64,000 nucleotides of DNA, taken from Lutjanus erythropterus (taxonomy: Eukaryota > Chordata > Actinopteri > Lutjaniformes > Lutjanidae). The notes beneath the pieces are model-generated. The model ran no database searches and was not told the origin of the DNA. It saw only the letters and a list, made by a program, of their open reading frames with translations. The stretch lies in contig CM034608.1 in the NCBI GenBank assembly GCA_020091685.1, forward strand, positions 7,413,751 through 7,477,750, in the 5' to 3' direction. Of this stretch, positions 40,201-46,020 are shown piece by piece. Each line of letters opens with the position of its first letter. The stretch's first letter is position 1. Made by a program: the position numbers and the translations under genes.

Positions 40201-43200
40201 CTGGAAATGCATTTATATAAACATGAAAAGAAAAAAAAAAAACACAGCTTACAAGCTTACTTTTTCCCTAAAATATCAAATTGTCTAAATCAGTTGTATG
40301 TGTTTTTTGTTTTAATTCTCTTTCCATGTCCAGGACCTGATGTATGTGTCCGATAAGCCCAACTATCCTCTGATCCAGACTCTGCTAGATTCTCTGCAGC
40401 AGGAGCTTCGGCTGCTGGTGGACCCTCCTGACGGCAGCAAGGAGCATCCTGCCACCACCTGTCTGGAGCTCTGGCTCTGTCACCCTGAATACAGCAGCGG
40501 TCAGTTCCCCAAACAATGAAATAAAACCACATCGAATTCTTTTAGGAATCACTGAGCTAGAGATGGAGATTTGGACACTGTCCTCTCTGTTACACATGTA
40601 CACATTTGATTGCTTGATTGACTGGAATCGATTGTAGAGATAAATAAAAATATAAAACAAACTAATTTATAAGGTGGAGTGCTGAGGATGAATTAAACAG
40701 TCTCACAGCCGGAGGGAAAAGGCTGCTCTTCAGTCGAGTTGTGCAGCAGGAGGTACTTCTGTGTCTTCTGCCTGATGGCAGCAGGATAATATTTACTCCC
40801 TGGTTATATTATAGGACGTCAGTATTCTAGAATTACCTTTTATATCACTGTCGACGTTTTGAAACTTAACACAATTCAAAGTTCAGTTTCAGTTTTCGAT
40901 TTTTTGCAATCAAAAATTTAACAATGCAGTTATTAAAGCTTTGGCTACAAGTACAGAAGATGGTGTGTGAGTCTTTTTTACTATTTAACAATCTCAAAAT
41001 ACAAAACATATTTTGTCTTTTTTCACATTTTTTGGTTACCACAAAATTCCATAAAATTCCATATTTTATACTTTTGATGTCTCTAGTATTAATCTAATGT
41101 GTAGAAAAAATAATAACAATGAAGGAAAAACATTGAATGAGAAAATGTGGCCAATCTTTTGACTGGCACTATATGACATAATATTCTGAGATTATTCTGA
41201 GATAGTTGTTTACCTGATTGATGTGCTTCTCTAACTTTTCTTTAGGCTCAGGAAACATACATATAACCCTTTTATTACTGTACTGTCACAGGACAACTGT
41301 GCAGGTGTTACTACCACTTTGCTAATAGTCCAGTAAGAGCTGGTGTTAAGTGTCAAATCAATCTGTCCTGAGCAAAAGAAGGAGAAGTAATAAATCTATA
41401 ATGTATTGAAAAGTATTTTACACTTTAACGTCTTTGATATTTCTTTAGTACAGTCCACAATGTTGTCGTGGTTATATATTGCTCAGATCAGTCTGTAAGT
41501 GTGGAGCACCTGACTTTCTTCCGTGCAGATCTCATTGAACTCTCACTACCCTTTCTCTGCAGGAATGTATTACATTGACCCCAACCAGGGCAGCCCAGCC
41601 GACGCTCTGCTGGCCCACTGCAGCTTCTCCTCCACATCAAAACAGACCTGCCTTCATCCTCGAGACTCTCAGGTATAAAGACATCACCAGAGAAAGGCTG
41701 CTGGAAATTGCACCTGTGGATCAATGGCGTGTCCGCTAACTTCACATAGTCACATTGTACGACCTGAATCTCAATTTGTTGAATTGTCAGTCAGCTCACA
41801 CTTCCCTTGTGATGACTGAGACTCCTGTAGGGATGACTTGAACTTGAACTTATGACACAGGCACCTTAAAAGAAAATCACATTTTTTTCCAACCTAAATC
41901 TTATTTAAAAATATAGCAAGAATTTTATACTAATAAATACCAATAAAATACATAGCTGTATTTTCTTAAGAAATTGTGTTTTAACTTATTTAAAATGCAT
42001 TTTTTTCTTCCTTTTCTATTTTTAATGTGAATCAGTCAGTCTCATGTTTGCCTCCATCCTTCACTCATCTTCCTTCAGTGAATTTAGGCTCTGTGTTTTA
42101 TGTACTGTGAGAATATGCAAGTAAGAAGTAACACATTCTTCCTCTCACGAATGAAAAGTTGAATTCATAAGAAATAAAACGCAGTCTTGCTCAAGTTTTT
42201 ACACTTAAAGTTTTGCAGCAACAGCCTTACTTGATCTGGTTTGATCAGTAGCTTATGGTGGCAGATTGTGTTGTGAAACTGACATTGCTGAGTCAGGTCA
42301 CTAATAACTTAATGAATCTCCTTCCTACTTGTGCTAATTTTATGTTATGTTTTAGCATTAACTTGTAAATGCCATTTGTTTCCACAGTGGCCACTGTTCA
42401 GAAACATCATCTGTGTTCAAAATCACACTCTCGTACCATACTACCATACTGCCAGCTACATACTGAGTCAGTAGGTACTGCATACTGGCTACGAAATGAA
42501 TGATTAAGTATGCCATTATCAGCAGATTGTACTGGACTGATGACTAGCAATATGTCATCCAGCCGGAGTTGGCAAAGCCACACCCGCTTCTGGGAGAAAA
42601 CACATGGTTTAATACACAGCCTGGCCAAAAAAAGAGTCACACACTCTAATATTTTGTTGGACCACCTTTAGTTTTGATTACAGCACACATTAACCATGGC
42701 GTCATTTTGATAAGCTTATGCAACGTCACAACATTTATTTCTGTCCAGCGTTGCAATAATTTTTCGCCAAGATCTTGTATTGATGATGGGAGAGTCGGAC
42801 CGCTGCATAAAGTCTTCTCCAGCACATCCCAGAGATTCTCAATGAGGTTAAGATCTGGACTCTGTGGTGGACAATCCATGTGTGAAAATGATGTCTGATG
42901 CTCCCTGAACCACTCTTTCACTATTTGAGCCTGATGAATCCTGACATTGTCATCTTTGAATATGTCCATCAGGGAAGAAAAAATCCATTGAAGGAAAAAC
43001 CTGCTCATTCAGTATATTCAGGTAGTGAGCTGATCTCACGTACAACATAACGTTGCTGAACCTTGATCTGACCAACTGGAGCAACCCCAGTACATCCACC
43101 TCTCTTCTTACCCTGATGCTCCCATCACTCTGGAGCAGGGTAAATCTGGACCACATGACCTTTTTCCATTTCCAATGCTCCCTAGCAAATGGAAGCCGAT

Positions 43201-45559
43201 TAGCTTCACTGATAAGTGGTTTTCTTAAGGCTACACAGCTGTTTAATCCCAGTCCCTTGAGTTCTCTTCACACTGTGTGTGGAAATGTTCTTACTTCCAC
43301 TATTAAACATAGCCGTGAGTTCCACTGTTGATTTTTTACGATTTGATTTCACCAAACATTTAAATGATCTCTGACAATGATTATTCAAGATTTTTTTCTG
43401 ACCATATTTCTTCCTGGAAGATGATGGTTCACCACTATCCTTCTAGGTTTTAATAATGTGTTGGACAGTTTTTAACTCAATTTTAGTAGTTTCATCAATC
43501 TCCTCAGTTGTTTTTTTTTTTGCTTGATGCAGGACAATAATTTGCAGTGTACTGTATATATAGTACACAAAAACAGTCACGAGAGGTCAAAATAATGAGC
43601 TTTATCATTCATCTTAGCCTTTTTTAGATACATAGAGGTATATTGAATTTGGTAATTATTTGCTGTATTACTTTCTTAAAAATAATTCAAAAAAATGTTC
43701 ATAAAAAAGGCAGAAATTTAATAAATAAAGCTTTGCAAATGAAAAATGTTCCCTTCCTGTGTGAAGGCGGGGGAGCAACGTGTGGCTAAATGAGACAACA
43801 CATTCATCCAAAGGACAATCAGGACACAGATGTTACGATTCTCATTCTGTAGTGCAGTCTGCATGAAAACACACCTCTCTCACCTCTCACCTTCTCCACT
43901 CTAATGCAGTCAATACTACATAAAAAATCAACTCACGCAACCAAAGAGTAATATGAATTGGTCTGGGGTGCATCTCGCACTAAGGTAGCCAATTTACTTG
44001 TGGTTCTAACCCAGAGTTCATCAGCAGCTGTCTGAACATCACTGACCTTCACAAGTCTCTCATATGAAAGCACCACTGGCATTTAGATTTGCAAATGTGT
44101 GTCTTCTTTTCTCTGCCTGCAGTTGGCCATGAAAGCCTGGATGGAAGAATTTTCTGAAGAGGGATCTTTTCAGTGGCTCAGCAGGCTGGAGCAGGGCTTT
44201 CAGGTGAGTAAACCCCTCTGAAGAGAACAACCACAACAAAGCATCTACTCTAATTGGGGTGTTTTCCCAAATCACGGATTAGTTTGTCCATTAAAACCAG
44301 TCATTGATATTAACTGGACACTTGGAGGCAGTAGATGATGGAGTCACAGGAGAGCCATAAAAAGAAGAAAATGAATGTAGATACATAAAGAGATTAAAAT
44401 TTTAAAAATACACATTTATTTGTTTATTAATTTCTGTTTATATTTAGTTTAGTTTTTATTTTTGCATATGAATTAGTCTATTTTACTGCATTTATATTTA
44501 CGTTTCTATCATTTCTTTTCATCCTTTTTTTCTTTATTCTTTTCTGTATTGTTTTTGCTTTTCACTATAGAATTAGGGAAAATAAAGAGATAAAAATAAT
44601 TAAATGACACTATATAAAATAAAGAAATGCATTTATAGGTATTTATATGTACAAATACATTTTTTAGGAATAATAAAATACATGTATACAGAAAGAAATG
44701 AACAAATAAATGTGAAAATGAAAAGTCTTATTTTATATTTATTTTATATTTTGTTTTTGTTTTTTTTAGATTTACACACATATGTATTACTTTATTTTTC
44801 ATATGTCCACATTTTCATTTTGTTACTTTTTAAATATTTTCTTTACATTTCCACATTTTTATGTACTAATTTGTTCTTTTATTTATTCCTCTTTATATTT
44901 CCATGTAAATTTTCTCTTATTATGGCACTCATTTAACACAGTGGAACTCAACTACAATCTGAAAAACATTTCATCAACATATCAAGACTGTAAATATGCT
45001 GTGAAACCAAAACATTGCGCTAAAACAGGCTGAGTAGCTGCTTGTTACTGTAACAAGGATCCAGCTGTCATTGTTCCTGATACGTTACATTCTTATTCCT
45101 TTTTATCAGTTTTACTATCCAGGTGCTAATGTGGTCCAGATGCGTTTCCTGAGGTTGCACAGCACCTCTGCTGTCCAAAAGTTGACCTACTCCTGCCATC
45201 CAGGACACAGACTGGGCCAGACAGACAGAGACGTCAAATTCCTCACTGACACAAGGAAGCAAAGTTACCTCGGAGCACTTAAAGACTGTGTGGTATGTGA
45301 AAAGTTTCAAAGCTGTTTTTCTTGAGACTTGAAGTACAGGCCATGCTGCTGTTGCTGTTCCGTAAAATCTTGTTGAGGAAAAAAATATGTTCTGTCTCCC
45401 ATGTGTCAGCCTGGAGAGGAGACCCCCTCTGGACCCCGGGAGTCTGTGTTTGAGTTTGAGGACCTCCAGCTTCTTCCTCTGAGAGACGTAGCAGTGATGG
45501 GAGGTGAGAACTTCACACACCAGTTTGGCTTCACTGTCGGACCTGTGTGCTTCAGCTAA
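633..45559 (+). CDS. Fibrillar collagen alpha chain, type V/XI-like (5' end outside window)
   Basis: Secreted fibril-forming procollagen chain. It trimerises in the ER through its C-propeptide, folds into a triple helix and is incorporated into extracellular fibrils. I see 59 consecutive exons: an N-telopeptide exon, 53 exons encoding 1014 uninterrupted Gly-X-Y residues, and five further exons completing a C-terminal non-helical region of about 238 residues that ends in the family signature GPVCFS before a TAA. Evidence for the V/XI group: an N-telopeptide resembling that group, separate 110- and 81-bp exons in the C-propeptide, the VVQM-FLRL block, and an ending close to alpha3(V) (LPL-DVA, FGF, GPVCFS). 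Against a simple orthologue call: a PDGS-type linker more like types I/II, a missing propeptide cysteine, and no EVIQPLPI-like C-telopeptide. Types XXIV/XXVII are unlikely, because their helix is shorter and interrupted and their C-terminus differs. The signal peptide and N-propeptide (TSPN/variable region) must lie upstream of base 1. Confidence 0.93.
773..11825 (+). CDS. Collagen triple helix, residues 1-270 (exons 2-16)
   Basis: Exons: 773-826, 960-1013, 3953-4060, 4197-4250, 5258-5311, 5577-5621, 6250-6303, 7679-7723, 7810-7863, 8271-8315, 8420-8473, 8655-8699, 11062-11115, 11642-11686, 11772-11825. All are phase 0 with AG/GT borders and, except for the first, begin with a Gly codon. The first begins with Ser-Lys-Glu before the helix starts at GPAGPP. 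From residue 106 the alternating 45/54-bp sizes follow the ancestral fibrillar collagen pattern. Residue 72 is Trp and 74 Tyr (GPWGYRG). Lys84 sits in GEKGDE at the exon end, where type V/XI chains have the GEKGHR cross-link acceptor. Two exons in this block carry RGD, a sequence often cryptic in helical collagen. Exon 3953-4060 is a 108-bp fused exon with an acidic run ([10 protein letters not shown]). Confidence 0.92.
1014..3952. other. Intron 3 of the collagen gene
   Basis: 2.9 kb without supported exons. It holds a GA-rich simple repeat at about 1925-1957. I see no gene in it; open frames here are short and lack splice or family support. Confidence 0.6.
6371..6462 (+). repeat. (TCTCT)n pentanucleotide microsatellite in intron 8
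   Basis: About 18 near-perfect copies of a 5-bp pyrimidine unit, purine-rich on the minus strand. The long Ser/Leu/Phe frames it creates on + and the Arg/Glu frame on - are repeat artefacts. Confidence 0.95.
6705..7590. repeat. Foldback interspersed repeat, copy 1
   Basis: It starts with a TTAAAGAGATAGTT motif and ends with the inverted equivalent (AATTATCCCTTTAA, about 7573). The segment around 6913-6975 (GCTATATTTAGAATATTTCC and the CAGACAG that follows) reappears inverted around 7200-7245, so the element is partly palindromic. It lies in intron 8. It also contains ATATTAGT at 6902-6909, matching the hAT insertion site in copy 2. Confidence 0.7.
8865..10520. repeat. Same interspersed repeat, copy 2, split by a hAT insertion
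   Basis: The left part (8865-9109) shares the GTATGAGGTA-CTTA and AAATCCATATTAGT blocks with copy 1. The right part (10255-10520) shares the CAGACAGCC and AAGAAACCACTG blocks. The two halves are separated by the element at 9110-10254. It lies in intron 13. Confidence 0.65.
9110..10254. mobile_element. Non-autonomous hAT-like element with 8-bp target duplication
   Basis: 1145 bp. The ends are imperfect inverted repeats: CAGGGATCGCGTTAAC at the left and the complement of CAGAGGTTGCGCTAGAC at the right. Both subterminal regions carry GTCATTTTGAC motifs. It is flanked by exact ATATTAGT direct repeats at 9102-9109 and 10255-10262. Eight-base duplications and CAG-type ends indicate the hAT superfamily. 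No transposase frame is present. Confidence 0.85.
11890..12250. repeat. Interspersed repeat family B, copy 1
   Basis: It begins TAAAGGAACAGTTCAACATT, continues with GAGTTAGATGAGAAGATTGA, and later has CTACAGCCAGCAG. Related copies lie near 17085-17290, 21450-21620 and 34415-34630. In intron 16. Confidence 0.6.
13173..26482 (+). CDS. Collagen triple helix, residues 271-546 (exons 17-30)
   Basis: Exons: 13173-13280, 13772-13825, 15457-15510, 15702-15746, 16102-16155, 17988-18032, 19680-19733, 20186-20239, 20352-20405, 21835-21888, 21968-22021, 24497-24541, 25462-25506, 26375-26482. All are phase 0 and keep perfect Gly-X-Y. The 13173 and 26375 exons are 108 bp; the others are 45 or 54 bp. Exon 15457 has a weak acceptor (ttgaag), and its first 20 bases match exon 11772 at 19 positions. 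Exon 16102 has a poor donor (gttccc) but is required for frame and helix length. Exon 20186 is the most imino-rich ([10 protein letters not shown]), likely a thermally stable segment. Exon 20352 ends Gly-Met-Tyr, an unusual aromatic Y position (residue 444). Confidence 0.92.
14827..15240. mobile_element. Non-autonomous Tc1/mariner-type remnant
   Basis: The left end reads ACTCAACAAAATAGAAACAC. The internal sequence, including GTGTCCTTTTATTGTGACCA and CACACCTGTCAGGTGG, resembles a widespread fish mariner-like element. No transposase frame survives. It lies in intron 18. Confidence 0.5.
16200..16315 (+). repeat. (GT)n microsatellite followed by (TA)n tract
   Basis: About 18 GT units at 16200-16237, then an AT-rich TA tract at 16282-16312, 45 bases after exon 21. 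The Cys/Val-rich frames across it are repeat artefacts. Confidence 0.95.
16760..17040. repeat. Interspersed repeat family D (GATTAATC/TAATTGATTA type)
   Basis: It contains TTAGTTGATTAATTAATTTG, TTTTGATAATTGGTTGATAA and AATCAACAGATTAATCCTTA. Related segments occur at 25075-25275 and around 57850-57915. It resembles small palindromic fish repeats built on ATTAATCG motifs. Confidence 0.5.
17085..17290. repeat. Interspersed repeat family B, copy 2
   Basis: It has the diagnostic AGTTAGCTTAGCTCAGCATG, AAGACTGGAAAC and GGCTCTGTCCAAAGGTAACA blocks, as in many fish introns. Intron 21. Confidence 0.65.
18355..19240 (-). mobile_element. Degenerate Tc1/mariner-like element
   Basis: The left end is GTCAAAAGTATGTGGTCACT, followed by ACATTGCACTCATATTG. 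Further right, CTGCAGGGATTTTCTCCCAT, CAGCACTGATGTTGGGTGA and GTATTGTCATGTTGAAACAG match the antisense of a Tc1-like transposase gene. Frames are broken. The 18430-18880 part is unrelated or badly decayed. In intron 22. Confidence 0.55.
21195..21240 (+). repeat. (CA)n microsatellite, interrupted
   Basis: A short CA repeat in intron 25, followed by a T run. Confidence 0.8.
21450..21620. repeat. Interspersed repeat family B, copy 3 (partial)
   Basis: It contains GGTACAGCCAGCAAGTAGTT, AGCTGGGGAAAACAGCCAGC and the ATGCACCTACCAGCTCCTCT block of the family. Intron 25. Confidence 0.5.
22022..24496. other. Intron 27 of the collagen gene
   Basis: 2.5 kb. The stretch 22870-23270 has TATCGATATATAG and AATATCATATCGTGATGAAAC motifs typical of a small DNA-transposon-derived repeat. 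Nothing coding is supported. Confidence 0.5.
25075..25275. repeat. Interspersed repeat family D, second segment
   Basis: GAAACGATTATTTTCATGG, GATTAATCTGACAATTATTG and ATCAAAATAGTTGACAGTTA are palindrome-prone motifs shared with the 16760 and 57850 segments. Intron 28. Confidence 0.55.
26656..33573 (+). CDS. Collagen triple helix, residues 547-798 (exons 31-41)
   Basis: Exons: 26656-26709, 26818-26871, 27784-27837, 28097-28204, 30246-30299, 30424-30531, 30782-30835, 31045-31098, 31454-31507, 32135-32188, 33466-33573. The block continues perfect Gly-X-Y in phase 0. Exons 28097, 30424 and 33466 are 108-bp fused exons. Residue 606 is Cys (GPCGQ, exon 28097) and residue 669 is Trp with Tyr at 686 (GPWGDLG, GYIG, exon 30424). 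Several GER triplets occur ([18 protein letters not shown]), but none is a canonical integrin-binding GFPGER-type site. Exon 33466 is strongly charged and contains two His ([13 protein letters not shown]). Confidence 0.92.
28205..30245. other. Intron 34 of the collagen gene
   Basis: 2.0 kb. 29440-29720 is extremely A/T-rich (mostly A and T runs). No exon, RNA gene or clear transposon end was found. Confidence 0.5.
30571..30655. repeat. Short interspersed repeat family E, copy 1
   Basis: AGCACCAAATGTGTTTTAAT, CTGAAAATAGTC and CAACAAAT...TTTACTCCTG recur in the same order at 46855-46925. Confidence 0.55.
31565..32090 (+). mobile_element. Non-autonomous Tc1-like element in intron 39
   Basis: The ends are weak inverted repeats (CAGTGCTTAGCATATATATT at left; TTTATTCAAGGCACT at right). 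The internal sequence TATAAATACACCTGCTCCAT, ACATCATGAACACCAAGGAG and the CTAATAAAATTAAAGTTGTA segment match fish Tc1-type elements whose gene has been mostly deleted. Confidence 0.55.
32560..32845 (-). repeat. Interspersed repeat family C, minus orientation
   Basis: It contains GTCGGTTGGTCGGTT, ATGGATTGCCATGAAACTTG and CACCAGAGGTCAGAAG. The opposite strand matches the segment at 50040-50200 (GGAACATGAATGTCTGTACA, TTCAGTCTGGACAGACAG). Intron 40. Confidence 0.6.
33737..40149 (+). CDS. Collagen triple helix, residues 799-1014, and helix/C-telopeptide junction (exons 42-54)
   Basis: Exons: 33737-33790, 33891-33944, 34099-34152, 35347-35400, 35698-35751, 35844-35897, 36102-36155, 36640-36693, 38499-38552, 38690-38743, 39386-39403, 39705-39758, 40087-40149. 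Twelve full helix exons are followed by the 63-bp junction exon, whose helix ends at GPPGPS and which then reads LNMTLTQLK. Exon 39386 is only 18 bp (GLFGLK). Residue 902 is Trp (GWPG). Exon 35698 is extremely basic (GKRGKAG, GTRGDRG), a possible heparin/glycosaminoglycan-binding patch by analogy with type V chains. Lys927 in GEKGDMG aligns with the C-terminal cross-link acceptor (GEKGHP) of V/XI chains. The NMT sequon lies directly after the helix. The last exon ends at a GC donor. Confidence 0.92.
34415..34630. repeat. Interspersed repeat family B, copy 4
   Basis: TAAAGGAACATTGAATATTT, GTAGCTTAGCATAAAGACTG, GAAACAGGAGG and CAATGGTATCAATCTTATCA are the family blocks, partly rearranged. Intron 44. 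Confidence 0.6.
36694..38498. other. Intron 49 of the collagen gene
   Basis: 1.8 kb. 37180-37550 holds a hAT-like small repeat in minus orientation (it ends CATATTGTGCAGCCCTAA, with AATTGAATCGAAATTGCAAT at the other side). No exon is supported. Confidence 0.5.
39386..39403 (+). CDS. 18-bp helix microexon (GLFGLK)
   Basis: Six codons, two Gly-X-Y triplets, flanked by a good acceptor (tctcatctgtcgcag) and donor (gtatga). Counting it, the helix is exactly 338 triplets; without it, 336. The frame stays open either way because it is 18 bp in phase 0, so skipping would shorten the helix by two triplets without a frameshift. Lys984 is its last residue. Confidence 0.8.
40150..40333 (+). other. GC-AG intron between helix-junction exon and C-propeptide exon
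   Basis: The donor reads AAG followed by gcaagt, the consensus for the minor GC-AG class. The acceptor is tttccatgtccag. The nearby GT (at gtattc, four bases downstream) would leave an extra base, and the next exon would then hit a TAA within eight codons. Only the GC donor keeps the [11 protein letters not shown] reading frame. Confidence 0.85.
40334..40499 (+). CDS. Collagen C-propeptide exon 55: coiled stalk and first cysteines
   Basis: A 166-bp exon, phase 0 in and phase 1 out. It encodes a helical stalk with heptad-like hydrophobics ([18 protein letters not shown]), then [23 protein letters not shown]. Thr-Thr-Cys carries Cys1 and Trp-Leu-Cys carries Cys2 of the standard propeptide set. 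There is no RXXR furin site between helix and stalk. Lys-Asp and Ser-Asp are the only BMP1-style (X-Asp) candidates before the stalk. The exon break at Ser-Ser-Gly matches the intron position of other fibrillar collagens. Confidence 0.93.
41000..41175 (+). mobile_element. Short Tc1-like terminal fragment
   Basis: TTTGATGTCTCTAGTATTAA, TCTAATGTGTAGAAAAAATA and the terminus GGCCAATCTTTTGACTGGCA resemble the end of small non-autonomous Tc1-type elements. Intron 55. Confidence 0.4.
41563..41672 (+). CDS. Collagen C-propeptide exon 56: calcium-binding loop
   Basis: A 110-bp exon encoding MYYIDPNQG then [12 protein letters not shown] and a second Cys before LHPRD. The Asp-Asn-Gln-Asp residues that ligate Ca2+ in the procollagen III C-propeptide are kept (D-P-N-Q, and the Asp of P-A-D-A). 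The usual Cys3 (NQGC) is Ser here, while Cys4 and Cys5 remain. A separate exon of this size is typical of type V/XI genes; types I-III fuse it with the next exon. Confidence 0.93.
42616..43555 (-). mobile_element. Tc1/mariner transposon, degenerate, transposase on minus strand
   Basis: The minus strand encodes the C-terminal part of a DDE transposase at 42646-43008: [20 protein letters not shown], with the Asp/Glu signature of the family, preceded by [14 protein letters not shown]. Further upstream on the same strand (about 43200-43500) are remnants of the N-terminal helix-turn-helix region. The middle is deleted and frames are broken, so it is inactive. The outer end reads CCTGGCCAAAAAAAGAGTCA. 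It sits in the intron between C-propeptide exons 56 and 57. Confidence 0.85.
44123..44203 (+). CDS. Collagen C-propeptide exon 57
   Basis: An 81-bp phase-0 exon encoding [20 protein letters not shown] then RLEQGFQ. It corresponds to the W-x-x-EF-(K/R)G segment of V/XI chains and to the GE-GF(Q/H)F segment of types I-III. Together with the preceding exon it totals 191 bp. It lies after a 2.45-kb intron holding a Tc1-type element. Confidence 0.88.
45110..45292 (+). CDS. Collagen C-propeptide exon 58: COLFI core
   Basis: A 183-bp phase-0 exon beginning [16 protein letters not shown] and containing LTYSC (Cys6) and ALKDC (Cys7). The conserved NIT/NVT glycosylation sequon that normally precedes the TYHC motif is replaced by QKLTYSC, so that glycan is lost. 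The exon is shorter than the roughly 240-bp equivalents in other chains; the loop between Cys6 and Cys7 is trimmed. Confidence 0.92.
45410..45559 (+). CDS. Collagen C-propeptide exon 59: terminal coding exon and stop
   Basis: 150 bp including the TAA. It encodes [32 protein letters not shown], an NFT sequon, HQFGF and the ending VGPVCFS (Cys8). The FEF...LPL-DVA...FGF...GPVCFS pattern is closest to what I recall of alpha3(V). The acceptor is atgtgtcag. Confidence 0.93.
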   Translation, partial: PGEETPSGPRESVFEFEDLQLLPLRDVAVMGGENFTHQFGFTVGPVCFS

Positions 45560-46020
45560 GAGGATGTTACAAAGCTGCGTCGTCCCAGAAGACTCACAGG
45601 TCCCGGACACAAACCTCTGTTCAAATCATGGACCCCGAGAGGACAACTGGAACAGACTTCACTTCCTCTTCCTCTTATTTTGGGCGATTCGATCTCTCAA
45701 GTAAACTGACTTTGTATTCATGAATTTGAGAGGACACAAGTGGCTTTTTTTCACGGAGAAGTCGATTTTGTTTACAGAGACGTTTATCTCATATTGAATA
45801 ATTTAAAAATGTATGTTTTTTTATCCTTTATATACAATGTTTTTTTTTCTCATTTTTGATTTTTGTTATGTATTTTGGGCTTCTGTCATAGCCTGCCCAT
45901 TGTGTATATAAAAGTCAGACTGTCTAACTGACCTCTTAACAATGTGTTCTGCATGGGGACACAGCTACTGTCGTCCCATTGGCCGTATGTGACCAGGCCA
46001 TTACTTTAATACTGTAAGTG
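45560..46020 (+). other. Collagen 3' UTR (proximal part; end not determined)
   Basis: A/T-rich sequence downstream of the stop with long T runs. No perfect AATAAA is visible in the first kilobase, so the polyadenylation site cannot be placed from sequence alone. Confidence 0.4.

Noticed and set aside
42646-43008. Host gene of 120 residues
   Set aside because: It is the remnant of a Tc1-type transposase ([13 protein letters not shown]), frames broken, not a host gene.
44604-45033. Phe/Tyr/Leu-rich frames of 83-110 residues
   Set aside because: A/T-rich intron sequence; hydrophobic composition follows from T richness.
45068-45610. 180-residue open frame on the minus strand
   Set aside because: It is antisense to the last two collagen C-propeptide exons and the intron between them; the sense strand has full family and splice support.
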